A stretch of DNA of 54,961 nt from JAICND01 sp040905905 (GCA_040905905.1 JBBDQN010000007.1:1-54961), one strand, 5' to 3'. Shown: positions 34,234 to 43,137, numbered from the stretch's first letter. Notes: generated by a model not told the origin, from the letters alone. Numbers and translations are program-made.

Positions 34234-35262
34234 TCACGTACCCGATGCCTCCAACCAGGCATCGACGGCTGACTGGAAGTCGGCCTCCGGGGCGGGAAAG
34301 TAGCCCACGTCAGTGATCAGGTCGTTGACCACATCCAGGTAGTAGGCAATGAATGAAGCCACCTGCGGTTTGTCCGCCATGATCGAGGCATCGCTATAGA
34401 TGAACAACGGACGCGCCAGGGGGTAGGTGCCATTGTCAACATTGGCCTGACTGGCATCAACTCCGTCCACGCTCAGGATCTTGAGGTCACCTTCGTTCTC
34501 GAGGTAATACGCGTAGCCGAAGTACGCCACGGCACACCTCGAAGCGATGTTCCCCTCTTCGCAAGTGTCTCCTTGAATGCCCTGCACCAGAAAGTTGTCG
34601 TCCTCGGAAAGCTGCAAGTTCGATGCCCTTAGCAGTGGAGCCGGGTCGTCGTCGAGAACCGCTTCGACAAAGTAGTCGAAGGTGCCCGAGTCCTCGCCGG
34701 GGGAGAATCGCTGAATGGGGTGCGCCGGGAAGCTGGGATCGACATCAGCCCAGGTGGCGGCGGTTGAGAAGGCCAGTGCAACCTGTGCAACCGTGAGGCT
34801 TTCGACGAAGTAGTTATTGGGGCTTACCACTACCGCGAGGGCATCGGTCCCGACGCGGAACTCGATTGGTTCCCGCTCGATCGCCTGGCAAAGGGCGACC
34901 TCGTCGCCTTCAATGGCCCGGCTGGCGTTGGAGACATCGGATTCACCGGCCACACAGAAACGCTCGAACCCGGCACCGGTGCCAATGCTGTCGATGGTGA
35001 TGGTGTCGGCGTAACCCTCGTCTTCAAACCGGGCGGCAACCGCCTCCGAGAGGGGGAACACGGTCGAACTACCGGCCGTGACGATGTCACCCGAAACGGA
35101 AAACGGGTCAATCAGCGGCAGCCCTTCCTCGGTGGTGGGAGGGGCGCTACCGTCGGTCGTGGTCGTAGGAACAACCGTTGCTGTTGTGGTAGTGCTAGAG
35201 CCACCGCAGGCGGCCACGACCAGCAGCAGCACGCCTAGCAAGGCCGGCTTTGATCGATTCAT
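34234..35262 (-). CDS. pstS: Phosphate-binding lipoprotein PstS
   Basis: 342 residues from the ATG at 35262 (AAGGAG 10 nt upstream; a TTG three codons earlier is the alternative). A lipobox (LLLVVAAC) is followed by a Thr-rich linker and the PstS fold. Phosphate-contacting segments are visible: TAGSSTVFPLSEAVA, GTGAGFERFC, SNASRAIEGDE and RFSPGEDSGTFDYFVEAV. The gene leads the pstSCAB-phoU-regulator-kinase operon, and a PHO-box-like repeat lies 84 bp upstream. Confidence 0.96.
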   Translation of the reverse strand: MNRSKPALLGVLLLVVAACGGSSTTTTATVVPTTTTDGSAPPTTEEGLPLIDPFSVSGDIVTAGSSTVFPLSEAVAARFEDEGYADTITIDSIGTGAGFERFCVAGESDVSNASRAIEGDEVALCQAIEREPIEFRVGTDALAVVVSPNNYFVESLTVAQVALAFSTAATWADVDPSFPAHPIQRFSPGEDSGTFDYFVEAVLDDDPAPLLRASNLQLSEDDNFLVQGIQGDTCEEGNIASRCAVAYFGYAYYLENEGDLKILSVDGVDASQANVDNGTYPLARPLFIYSDASIMADKPQVASFIAYYLDVVNDLITDVGYFPAPEADFQSAVDAWLEASGT

Positions 35263-35346
35263 TCTCCTCAATCTCCTTGTCGGCGAGCGGGATTAGCCCG
35301 CGCCTGGCCAACGTAGGAAGGACCGTTTACGGAGCCGCGGCCCACT

Positions 35347-35364
35347 GGTTAACAGGAGGTAAAC
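35347..35364 (-). promoter_or_regulatory. PHO-box-like direct repeat before pstS
   Basis: On the minus strand it reads GTTTACC-TCCT-GTTAACC: two 7-bp repeats with a 4-bp spacer (11-bp period). The PhoP box described in Streptomyces is two GTTCACC-like repeats in the same arrangement. It lies 84 bp upstream of pstS, the gene most often controlled by PhoB/PhoP, and the cognate regulator is encoded at 29643-30362. Confidence 0.65.
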
Positions 35365-35389
35365 GTTGTCCGCCCCTCCATCCCCGTTT

Positions 35390-35430
35390 TTGCGTAGATC
35401 CACGCCGTTTTCGGGCGGTTTTCTACGCAA
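35390..35430 (-). terminator. Hairpin after ppk
   Basis: TTGCGTAGA (35390-35398) and TCTACGCAA (35422-35430) are perfect complements, with an inner CGCC/GGCG stem closed by a TTTT-containing loop. It starts 8 nt past the ppk stop and ends before the pstS PHO box, so it separates ppk from the pst operon. It lacks a strong U-tract on the minus strand, so termination may be partial. Confidence 0.7.
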
Positions 35431-35438
35431 GAAGGGGG

Positions 35439-37481
35439 TTAGAGGAGAGCTCGGGCCCGTGCTTGGGCAAGCCCGATCAGGGCGTCCTGGGCGTTGACCC
35501 CCTGTTCGGAAGCCACCCTGGACCACGACCCGTCAGGGCCCAATTCCCAGGCAAGTTCGTCAGCGGAGAGAAGAACGTCGAAGATCTCGTCGAGCCGGAA
35601 CTGGAGGTCGGGGTCCTCAACTGGAGCCAATGCTTCCACCCGACGATCGAGGTTCCGTGGCATCAGATCGGCCGAACCAATCAAATAGGTCCGACTCCGC
35701 GAGCGCGAGCCAAACCTGAAAATGCGGGAGTGTTCGAGATAGCGCCCGACGATTGAACGGACCCGGATGTTCGACGACTGACCGGGCACGCCCGGCACCA
35801 GACAGCAGATGCCGCGGACGATCAGGTCGATGCGGACCCCGGCTTCGGAGGCTTCATAGAGGGCGTCGATCATTCCTGAGTCGACTAGGGAGTTCATCTT
35901 CAGTGTGATCATCCCGTCCGGCATCGCCGACTCGTGATGGATCAAATCCATCAAGCGCCGGCGGATCCCATCCGGGGAAACTGCGAGCTTGCGATAGGTC
36001 CGCTGACGGCTGTAACCCGTGAGAAAGTTGAAGAGGTCGGAGAGGTCGGCACCGAGATCCGGATCGACAGTGAACAGACCCACGTCCTCGTAGATGCGGG
36101 CTGTCGACTCGTTGTAGTTGCCGGTGCCGATATGGCAGTAGCGGCGAATGGTTTCTCCCTCGTCGCGAACCACCAACGAAAGTTTGGTGTGAGTCTTGAG
36201 GCCTGCGACGCCGTAGACCACATGGACTCCGGCGTCTTCGAGGCGTTGCGCCCACTCGATGTTGCGTTCTTCGTCAAATCGGGCTTTTAACTCGACGAGT
36301 GCCACCACCTGTTTGCCTTCATTGGCGGCGTGAATGAGCGACAGCATCACCGGGCTATCGCGACTGGTCCGGTAAAGGGTCTGTTTGATGGCCAGGACCC
36401 GTGGATCACGGGCCGCCTGGGTCAGAAACGCTTCGGTGGAGGATGCAAAGGAGTCGTAGGGATGATGGACCAGGAGGTCTCCATCCCTGATCACCCCAAA
36501 GATCTCGGGAAGCGACCCTTCAACTGGCGACAACCTGGCAGGAATTACGCCGTTGAAGGCGTGGTACTGGAGATCGGGACGGGTCAATGTTTGCAGGTTG
36601 GCGAGACCACCCAGATCGAGGGGGCCCTCCAGGTGGTAGACCTGGTCGTTGCTCGCTCCCATCTCCCGCAGCAGTAGATCGAGGACGTCGTCGGGGAGGT
36701 CAGGCGCCACTTCCAGACGAACGACCCGGCCAAACCGACGCCGTGTGAGTTCGCTTTCGATGGTGAGGATGAGATCGCCGGTCTCCTCTTCGTCCTCGAA
36801 CTCGAGATCGGCGTTGCGCGTCACCCGGAAGGTGTGATGGGCAAGGATCTGCATGCCGGGAAACAGATCGGAGAGATGGGCAGCGATTACCTGCTCCAGG
36901 GGCACAAATCGCTCGCCGTCGGGCAGCACCACAAAACGAGGGAGAATCGGTGGGACCTTGACCCGAGCAAAACGGGTTAGCTGCGTATCCGGGTTGCGGA
37001 CCACCACCGCCAGGTTGAGCGAGAGATTGGAAATGTATGGAAACGGGTGGGAAGGATCGACGGCCAGAGGCGTAACAACCGGAAAAACCCGCTCCCGGAA
37101 TTGGCCGTCCAGGTGATGCCGGTCCTCCTCGTCAAGGGCTCCATAGTCGGAGAATCCGATCCCGGCGGCGGCCAGCCTTGGGGCCAAATCGGTGATAAAG
37201 ACTTTGCTGGCCCTCTCGTATTGTTCGCTGGCGAGCTCCCGCGCCGCCGCCAGAGTCTCAAGCGGGGTCCCACCATCGGCGGTGGGTGTCCAGATCCCTC
37301 GAGCGACTTGTTCGAGGAGGCCGGCTACCCGCACCTGAAAGAACTCGTCCTGATTGGACGACCAGATCGCCAGGAACCGAACCCGCTCCATGAGCGGGAT
37401 GTCGGAATTCTCCGCCAGAGCCAGGACCCTGCCGTTGAAATCGAGCCAGGAAAGCTCCCGATTCAGATAGCGGTCTGCCAT
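35439..37481 (-). CDS. ppk: Polyphosphate kinase 1
   Basis: 680 residues. PPK1 reversibly transfers the ATP gamma-phosphate to polyphosphate. The N-terminus MADRYLNRELSWLDFNGRVL and the head domain SNQDEFFQVRVAGL are diagnostic. The catalytic domains carry His residues in HHPYDSF, LIHAANEGKQVVALVELKARFDE and VVYGVAGLKTHTK, then the GTGNYNESTARIYEDVGLFT motif. Length and order match the family. It is just upstream of the pst operon on the same strand, linking phosphate import to polyphosphate storage. A single GGTTAAC site lies at 37517-37523, 35 bp upstream. Confidence 0.97.
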   Translation of the reverse strand: MADRYLNRELSWLDFNGRVLALAENSDIPLMERVRFLAIWSSNQDEFFQVRVAGLLEQVARGIWTPTADGGTPLETLAAARELASEQYERASKVFITDLAPRLAAAGIGFSDYGALDEEDRHHLDGQFRERVFPVVTPLAVDPSHPFPYISNLSLNLAVVVRNPDTQLTRFARVKVPPILPRFVVLPDGERFVPLEQVIAAHLSDLFPGMQILAHHTFRVTRNADLEFEDEEETGDLILTIESELTRRRFGRVVRLEVAPDLPDDVLDLLLREMGASNDQVYHLEGPLDLGGLANLQTLTRPDLQYHAFNGVIPARLSPVEGSLPEIFGVIRDGDLLVHHPYDSFASSTEAFLTQAARDPRVLAIKQTLYRTSRDSPVMLSLIHAANEGKQVVALVELKARFDEERNIEWAQRLEDAGVHVVYGVAGLKTHTKLSLVVRDEGETIRRYCHIGTGNYNESTARIYEDVGLFTVDPDLGADLSDLFNFLTGYSRQRTYRKLAVSPDGIRRRLMDLIHHESAMPDGMITLKMNSLVDSGMIDALYEASEAGVRIDLIVRGICCLVPGVPGQSSNIRVRSIVGRYLEHSRIFRFGSRSRSRTYLIGSADLMPRNLDRRVEALAPVEDPDLQFRLDEIFDVLLSADELAWELGPDGSWSRVASEQGVNAQDALIGLAQARARALL

Positions 37482-37559
37482 TTCGTACCCATTGTGATCG
37501 ACCCGAGTGATCTTTGGGTTAACAAATAACGAAGCCAGTCGGAGGACGGACGACGAAAG

Positions 37560-38168
37560 CTAGTTCGAAAGGCCGTGGGTGAGAAAGTCCCTGAGGGCAC
37601 CGGTCACCTCGGCCTGACGGCGACGGGGATCGGCAGCAGCGATCACTGCTCGGGCACCCGACATCATCACATCCTGGATAAATCGCCCGGCCAGGTCGGG
37701 TGGCATCGAACGAAACGACCCGGCGGCCACTGCCTCGCCGTAGGTCTTCATCACTGCAACCGCAAGGTCGCTGTGCGCCATCCGTATCCGATCCTGCGCG
37801 GCGGCGCTCAGCCTGGGCACCTCTCGATGCAGGATGAGCCCCAACACGGGGTCGGAAGCAACAAACTCCACGACTGCCACCGCCAGATCGAGGAGTTGAT
37901 CCGCGGCAGGTTGATGTCGGTCGACCTTCTCGATCAGACCCTCGATCACACCCGGCAGGCTTTCTTCAACGAGAGAGGCAATGAGATCATCCCGATCTCG
38001 AAAGTATTCGTAAAGGGTGGTGCGACCGATCCCGGCGGCGGCCGCCACGTCTCCCAGGTTGAGGTCACCGCTGCCCGTCTCCTCCAGCAACTCTCTGGTC
38101 CCGGCCAGGATCTGGGAACGGGTTATGGCTTTGTGCTCGCCGATGGAATTGGCCCGAATCCGGGGCAT
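37560..38168 (-). CDS. TetR-family transcriptional regulator
   Basis: 202 residues with an N-terminal helix-turn-helix (ILAGTRELLEETGSGDLNLGDVAAAAGIGRTTLYEYFRDRDDLIASL, about 20-65) and an all-helical ligand/dimer domain (VAVVEFVASDPVLGLILHREVPRL, DLAGRFIQDVMMSG). The ATG lies 2 nt after the fabH stop, so it is co-transcribed with fabH. Regulators in this position usually sense acyl-CoA or acyl-ACP and control fatty-acid genes, but the ligand here is unknown. Confidence 0.93.
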   Translation of the reverse strand: MPRIRANSIGEHKAITRSQILAGTRELLEETGSGDLNLGDVAAAAGIGRTTLYEYFRDRDDLIASLVEESLPGVIEGLIEKVDRHQPAADQLLDLAVAVVEFVASDPVLGLILHREVPRLSAAAQDRIRMAHSDLAVAVMKTYGEAVAAGSFRSMPPDLAGRFIQDVMMSGARAVIAAADPRRRQAEVTGALRDFLTHGLSN

Positions 38169-38170
38169 GG

Positions 38171-39244
38171 CTAGACGTTACCAAGAGGTTCTCTGTAGAT
38201 GAGGGCCCCCCAATGGGCCCCCGCCCCAAAGGCGGTAAAGCAAACCAGGGCTCCCGGCTTCACGCGCCCCGCCTGGCGCAGCTCGTGAAAGAGGATGGGA
38301 AGGGTCCCTGAGGTGGTGTTGCCATAACGGGCAATGTTGGACGGAATCTTGTCCTCCCCCATCGCCAACTGGCGTCTGACCCCCTCAAGGATGCGATCGT
38401 TGGCCTGGTGAGCCACGATCAAGTCAAGGTCCTCCACGGCAAAACCAGCCCGGGCCGCCACCGACCGCACGACCTCGGGCAGCAACCGCACGGCCTGTCG
38501 ATAGAGCCCGACCCCATCCATCACCGGCAAGTGCAGATCCTCAGCGAGTTGTTGCTGGTCGACATAGGGCCGATGCCGGAAGCCCAGGCCGGGAACCTGG
38601 ATGAGCTCGAATTGGCTGCCGTCCGTGCGCAGCTCAGAAGCCAACATACCTTCGAATCGAGAACTTCCTCTGGTGACGACGACGGCACCGGCTCCGTCCC
38701 CGAACAGCACCGACCACGAGCGATGGTTGGTGTTGTGAGCGCGTTCTCCAGTGGTGGGTTCCTCGTCCGATCTGCCCATCACGATGTCAAAACCCCTTCC
38801 CCAGGGAAAGTAGCTGCCATGAACCTCAGAACCCACCACCAGCACCGTTTCGGCTCGGTCAGAAGCGATAAGTGAATCGGCGAGATCGAGGCCATAGAGG
38901 AACCCGGAACATTGTTGGCGAAGGTCGAACGATGCCACCGTCCCCAGGCCCAAAGCATGCTGAATGAGCGGGGCATTGCCGGGAGCCTGGTAGTCGGGAG
39001 TCATGGTGGCGGTCACCAGTGCATCGATCTGATCGGGAAGCAGACCCGCGTCTGCCAGTGCGGACGTCCCCGCTTGCGCACCCAACGCAGCCGAACCCAC
39101 TCCTGCGTCGACAAACCTCCGTTCCAGCACCCCGGTTCGGGAGGAGATCCACTCGTCAGTGGTGTCCATGATTAGGGTCAGGTCGTCATTGGTCACCACG
39201 TTGTCGGGCACGGCCATTCCCGTGCCGATTATCACTGCCCCCAT
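38171..39244 (-). CDS. fabH: Beta-ketoacyl-ACP synthase III
   Basis: 357 residues, thiolase fold. The catalytic triad is visible: Cys112 in DLRQQCSGFLYGLD, His in VAHQANDRILEGV and Asn in ARYGNTTSGTLPI. The first half carries EWISSRTGV. FabH condenses acetyl-CoA or a short or branched acyl-CoA with malonyl-ACP to start fatty acids. Its length (about 30 residues above E. coli FabH) and a mid-protein insert (RSDEEPTTGERAHNTNHRSWS) are like the FabH-like enzymes of secondary metabolism, so a specialised role is possible. Co-transcribed with tetR. Confidence 0.92.
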   Translation of the reverse strand: MGAVIIGTGMAVPDNVVTNDDLTLIMDTTDEWISSRTGVLERRFVDAGVGSAALGAQAGTSALADAGLLPDQIDALVTATMTPDYQAPGNAPLIQHALGLGTVASFDLRQQCSGFLYGLDLADSLIASDRAETVLVVGSEVHGSYFPWGRGFDIVMGRSDEEPTTGERAHNTNHRSWSVLFGDGAGAVVVTRGSSRFEGMLASELRTDGSQFELIQVPGLGFRHRPYVDQQQLAEDLHLPVMDGVGLYRQAVRLLPEVVRSVAARAGFAVEDLDLIVAHQANDRILEGVRRQLAMGEDKIPSNIARYGNTTSGTLPILFHELRQAGRVKPGALVCFTAFGAGAHWGALIYREPLGNV

Positions 39245-39319
39245 CCACCGGCCTCGGTTGGTCGTCCTGTCGTAAGAGGTTGGAAGACTGCCACGGCCGC
39301 GAAGCTAGCGTCTGCGGTC

Positions 39320-40087
39320 ATGCTGGTCGCCGCCATCACTGTCGCTGGCCTCATGTTGCTCACGTGGATTGTCAGCGGACTGGTCAAAGATGCCTCGATC
39401 GTGGACCTCATCTGGGGCTTCGGATTTGTGTTGGTGGGGTGGGCGGTGATGGTCGCTACTAGTCCCGCTGGAAGCCGCGGCTGGCTGCTGGCCGTACTCA
39501 CCACAGTCTGGGGTTTGCGGCTCACCGGCTATTTGACCTGGCGCAACCTGGGCAAGGGAGAGGACTTCCGATACCAGGCTATGCGGCGCCAACACGGTGA
39601 TCGGTTTTTCGTCGTAAGCCTCGGCACTGTCTTCGGCCTCCAGGGTGTGTTGATGTGGCTCGTTTCTTTACCTGTCCAGGCCGGAATCGCGGGCAGCGAC
39701 TCCGGAGAGACCCTGTCGTTGCTTGATGCCATCGGGATAACCGTATGGCTGGTGGGCATCTTCTTTGAATCTGTTGGCGACTGGCAACTTGCTCGCTTCA
39801 AGGCGAATTCCGCCAACAAAGGCCAGGTCATGGACCAAGGCTTGTGGCGTTTAACCCGTCACCCCAACTACTTCGGGGACTTCTGCGTGTGGTGGGGTCT
39901 CTTCTTCATCGCTATTGCCGGCGGGGAATGGTGGACCCTTGTCGGGCCGCTGGTTATGACCGCTCTGCTCATGAAATATTCGGGGGCGGGCCTGCTGGAG
40001 AAGACCATCGGCACCCGGCGTCACGGGTACGACGAATACGCCCGGCGAACCAACGCCTTCTTTCCCGGACCACCTAAGAAGTCGTGA
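39320..40087 (+). CDS. DUF1295-family membrane protein
   Basis: 255 residues with about six membrane helices. The C-terminal third carries the DUF1295 / steroid-5-alpha-reductase-like signature (GLWRLTRHPNYFGDFCVWWGLF and RRHGYDEYARRTNAFFP); the early KDASIVDLIWGFGFV is also typical. Members are integral-membrane reductases or methyltransferase-like proteins of unclear substrate. It is divergent from fabH and followed by a heptamer repeat, then corA. Confidence 0.88.
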   Translation: MLVAAITVAGLMLLTWIVSGLVKDASIVDLIWGFGFVLVGWAVMVATSPAGSRGWLLAVLTTVWGLRLTGYLTWRNLGKGEDFRYQAMRRQHGDRFFVVSLGTVFGLQGVLMWLVSLPVQAGIAGSDSGETLSLLDAIGITVWLVGIFFESVGDWQLARFKANSANKGQVMDQGLWRLTRHPNYFGDFCVWWGLFFIAIAGGEWWTLVGPLVMTALLMKYSGAGLLEKTIGTRRHGYDEYARRTNAFFPGPPKKS

Positions 40088-40100
40088 GGTAGAAGTCCTT

Positions 40101-40128
40101 ACTTCCGTCTTCCGCCTTCCGCCTTCCG
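40101..40128. repeat. Four-unit 7-bp tandem repeat (NCTTCCG)
   Basis: Units ACTTCCG, TCTTCCG, CCTTCCG and CCTTCCG lie in strict 7-bp register between the DUF1295 gene and corA. Only the first base of the unit varies. Confidence 0.85.
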
Positions 40129-40142
40129 ACTAGTTTCTGCCC

Positions 40143-41114
40143 GTGTACATCGACGCCGCCCTCTACCAGAAAGGGCTTCGCCTGGAGGGCGCTTTCGACC
40201 TGGAGGGTGCCTCCGACCGCTGCCAGGAGCCCGACACCTTCTGTTGGATCGGCCTTTACGAACCGTCGATCGACGAGTTCGATGCGGTGGCGCGCGAGTT
40301 CGGCCTACACGAACTCGCGGTGGAGGACGCCATCCATGCCCACCAGCGTCCCAAGATCGACGTTTATGGCACCACGTTGTTGGTGGTCCTCAAACCGGCC
40401 CGTTATGTCGATCCGGTCGAAGTGGTCGAACTCGGCGAAATCATCCTTTTCGTTGATTCCCGATTCCTGATTGCCGTCCGTCACCGCGAGGCTTCGAAGC
40501 TGGTCGAGGTTCGCCGCGGTCTCGAGGCCCGCCCCGATGAGCTTGCGGTGGGTCCGGGGGCCGTTCTCCAGGCGATCTTCGACCGCGTAGTCGACGATTA
40601 CGCCTCTGTGCTGGAAGGGCTCGACAAAGACATCAGCGAACTCGAGGTTGAGGTCTTCTCGGACTCCGCCACTTACCCCACCCAGCGGATCTACAGGCTG
40701 AAGCGCGAAGTCCTCCAGTTCGAGCACGCAACCCAGCCCCTGGTCGAGCCCTTGCTGCACCTGGCCATGGGTCGCCACAAAGTCATCCCCTCCGACTTGA
40801 ACCATTACTTCGCAGACGTCCATGACCACCTGGTGCGAGTCGTCAACCGGATCACAAGCTACCGCGATCTTCTCAATTCGATCCTCGAGGCCAACCTCAC
40901 CCAGGTAACCGTCCGTCAGAACAACGACATGAGAAAAATCTCGGCGTGGATCGCCATCGCCGCCGTTCCAACCATGCTGGCCGGGGTGTGGGGAATGAAC
41001 TTCGACCACATGCCCGAACTCAACCAGATCTGGGGTTACCCAGTTGCTCTGGGGCTGATGGCGGTGTTGTGCACCGGGCTTTATCGCAAGTTCAAGAAGA
41101 GTGGCTGGTTGTAA
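40143..41114 (+). CDS. corA: CorA-family divalent metal transporter
   Basis: 323 residues from the GTG at 40143. The large cytoplasmic N-domain (EFGLHELAVEDAIHAHQRPKIDVYGTTLLVVLK; ILFVDSRFLIAVRH) and the long stalk helix are followed by two C-terminal membrane helices. The first ends in the hallmark selectivity motif GMNF (VWGMNFDHMPE). It forms a pentameric Mg2+/Co2+ channel. No clear Shine-Dalgarno precedes the GTG. Confidence 0.95.
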   Translation: MYIDAALYQKGLRLEGAFDLEGASDRCQEPDTFCWIGLYEPSIDEFDAVAREFGLHELAVEDAIHAHQRPKIDVYGTTLLVVLKPARYVDPVEVVELGEIILFVDSRFLIAVRHREASKLVEVRRGLEARPDELAVGPGAVLQAIFDRVVDDYASVLEGLDKDISELEVEVFSDSATYPTQRIYRLKREVLQFEHATQPLVEPLLHLAMGRHKVIPSDLNHYFADVHDHLVRVVNRITSYRDLLNSILEANLTQVTVRQNNDMRKISAWIAIAAVPTMLAGVWGMNFDHMPELNQIWGYPVALGLMAVLCTGLYRKFKKSGWL

Positions 41115-41162
41115 CCCCCTAAGGGGCCGCCATACTTCCCCGCTACCAACGAGGTAACACAA

Positions 41163-42488
41163 ATGAACAAGCAAGCAGAGTACGTGCTCCGGACCGTCGA
41201 GGAGCGAGGGATCCGCTTCGTTCGCCTGTGGTTCACCGACGTTCAGGGCTTCCTCAAGTCGGTTTCGATCAGCCCAGCCGAACTCGAAACGGCCTTTGAA
41301 GAAGGAATGACCTTCGATGGCTCGGCCGTCGACGGTTACGCCCGGGTCCAGGAAGCCGACATGCTCGCCCAGCCCGACCCGGCCACGTTCCAGATATTGC
41401 CCTGGCGCCCCGACCAACAGGTAGCCCGGATGTTCTGTGACATTGTCCTCCCCGACGGCACTCCCTTCGAAGGTGATCCCAGGGGGGTGCTCAAGAGGAA
41501 CCTGGCCAAGGCGGCCGATCTCGGATTCACCTTCTACGTCGCGCCCGAATTGGAGTTCTTCTACTTCCAGGACGCCGGTCCGGAGCCCCAGGTGCTCGAT
41601 CGAGGCGGCTATTTCGACCTAACCCCCCTTGACACTGCCCAGGAGTACCGTCGCAAGACCATCAACGCGCTCGAGTTAATGGGGATCCCGGTGGAACACT
41701 CCCACCACGAGGTGGCGCCCAGCCAGCACGAGATCATCGTGCGCTACACGGACGCCCTGACCATGGCCGACAACATCATGACCTTCCGATTGACGGTCAA
41801 GGAGGTGGCTATGGAGCACGGCATCTATGCCACCTTCATGCCCAAACCGCTGGAAGCACACGACGGCTCAGGCATGCACCTCCACCTCTCCCTGTTCGAG
41901 GGTGATCGCAACTCTTTCTACGAGCCGGGCTCTGACAATGGCTTGTCCAAGGTGGGTCAACAATTCGTGGCCGGTCTTCTCACCCACGCCGCCGAGATCA
42001 CTGCCGTCACCAACCAGTGGGTCAACTCCTACAAGAGGCTCGTGGCCGGCTTCGACGCCCCCATCTGGATCTCGTGGGCTCGCAACAATCAGTCTGCGCT
42101 GGTGCGAATCCCTCTGGCCAAGAAGGGGAAGTCGCAGTCGGTTCGCGTGGAATATCGCTCACCCGATGCGGCCGCCAACCCTTACCTCGCCCTCTCGGCA
42201 GTGCTGGCAGCCGGCCTGTCGGGGATACGCAACAACTACGAATTGCCTCCCGAGGCCAACAGCAACGTTCACGCCCTGACCAGCGCCGAACGGCAGGCGG
42301 CCGGGATTGCCCGCCTTCCCGAAACCCTTTCTGAGGCGCTCGATCGCATGGAGCGCTCGGAGTTGATGGCCGAGGCTCTGGGAGAACATGTCTTCGACTG
42401 GTTCCTTCGCAACAAACGGCGGGAGTGGGATCGCTACCAGCACCATGTCAGCCGCTTCGAGCTCGACACCTATCTCCCCGTCCTTTGA
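41163..42488 (+). CDS. glnA: Type I glutamine synthetase, likely GSI-alpha
   Basis: 441 residues. The conserved GS elements are RLWFTDVQGFLKSV, MTFDGSAVDGYARVQEADM, PELEFFYF, SQHEI, GSGMHLHLSL, NSYKRL and the active-site flap/PDAAANPYL. There is no adenylylation-site motif (NLYDLP), and the 25-residue insertion of GSI-beta is absent. This points to the alpha type controlled by feedback rather than by GlnE. Ammonium assimilation is the expected role. It is 4 nt upstream of the glnR-like gene and preceded by GAGG; one GTAAC lies at 41154-41158 but without a clear partner site. Confidence 0.92.
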   Translation: MNKQAEYVLRTVEERGIRFVRLWFTDVQGFLKSVSISPAELETAFEEGMTFDGSAVDGYARVQEADMLAQPDPATFQILPWRPDQQVARMFCDIVLPDGTPFEGDPRGVLKRNLAKAADLGFTFYVAPELEFFYFQDAGPEPQVLDRGGYFDLTPLDTAQEYRRKTINALELMGIPVEHSHHEVAPSQHEIIVRYTDALTMADNIMTFRLTVKEVAMEHGIYATFMPKPLEAHDGSGMHLHLSLFEGDRNSFYEPGSDNGLSKVGQQFVAGLLTHAAEITAVTNQWVNSYKRLVAGFDAPIWISWARNNQSALVRIPLAKKGKSQSVRVEYRSPDAAANPYLALSAVLAAGLSGIRNNYELPPEANSNVHALTSAERQAAGIARLPETLSEALDRMERSELMAEALGEHVFDWFLRNKRREWDRYQHHVSRFELDTYLPVL

Positions 42489-42491
42489 TCG

Positions 42492-43121
42492 ATGGATGTA
42501 GCCGTATTCCCCGCCGACCACTCACAGGCGCTGGCCGCAGCGCTGATGGCGGCAGGAATCGAGGCTGGGTTGGTCGATGAGCTAACCGGGGAGTTCCCCG
42601 GGGACGCCGGTGCCCTGGTAGTCGAACTGGGTGAGGAGCCGCTCCGTCGATTGCGCATGCTCGAGGCCCTGGCGGTCGAAAACCCGGTGCCGGTGCTGGC
42701 CGTGATCGACCCCTCCCAGCTGGCGATGATGGAGGTGGCAGTGGGGGTCAGCGACTTCGTCATGGCCCCACCCGACCACGCCGAACTCAGGCTGCGCGTG
42801 CGTCGACTTACTCACGCCGCCGGCACCGATGAGGTCCATCACTTCAAAGACCTCGAGCTGAACGTCCTCACCTACCAAGCAGCGCTGGCCGGACGACCGA
42901 TCGACCTCACCTACATGGAATACGAACTGCTCCGCTACTTCATCGAGCATCAAGGCCGGGTTTGGAGCCGCGAACAGCTTCTGTCGAAGGTGTGGGGTTA
43001 CGACTACTACGGCGGGGCCAGGACAGTTGATGTCCACATCCGGCGTCTCCGCGCCAAGCTCGGCGAAGAAAGAGCCTCCTGGATCATCACGGTGCGCTCG
43101 GTCGGCTACCGCTTCGGCTAA
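42492..43121 (+). CDS. glnR: GlnR-like orphan nitrogen response regulator
   Basis: 209 residues: a degenerate receiver (about 1-105) and an OmpR-type winged helix (IDLTYMEYELLRYFIEHQGRVWSREQLLSKVWGYDYYGGARTVDVHIRRLRAKLGEE), closely resembling actinobacterial GlnR. No kinase adjoins it. The receiver position where Asp is phosphorylated appears to be Glu45 (LVVELGEE), and the conserved paired acidic residues at the N-terminus are missing, so activity is probably not by phosphorylation. Its location just after glnA and the GlnR box upstream of amtB support the call. Confidence 0.88.
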   Translation: MDVAVFPADHSQALAAALMAAGIEAGLVDELTGEFPGDAGALVVELGEEPLRRLRMLEALAVENPVPVLAVIDPSQLAMMEVAVGVSDFVMAPPDHAELRLRVRRLTHAAGTDEVHHFKDLELNVLTYQAALAGRPIDLTYMEYELLRYFIEHQGRVWSREQLLSKVWGYDYYGGARTVDVHIRRLRAKLGEERASWIITVRSVGYRFG

Positions 43122-43122
43122 A

Positions 43123-43136
43123 TCTTCCGACTTCCG
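43123..43136. repeat. Two-unit 7-bp tandem repeat (NCTTCCG)
   Basis: TCTTCCG followed by ACTTCCG, then a degenerate TCTATCCG, in the 16-nt space between the convergent glnR and ALDH7 genes. Same unit as at 40101. Confidence 0.7.
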
Positions 43137-43137
43137 T

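Noticed and set aside
37517..37534. Full PHO box upstream of ppk
   Set aside because: Only one half-site (GGTTAAC) is present; the second repeat position reads AACGAAG.
41111..41170. GlnR box upstream of glnA
   Set aside because: GTAAC occurs at 41111 and 41154, but no GAAAC lies at 6-bp spacing; the nearest match would fall inside the start codon.
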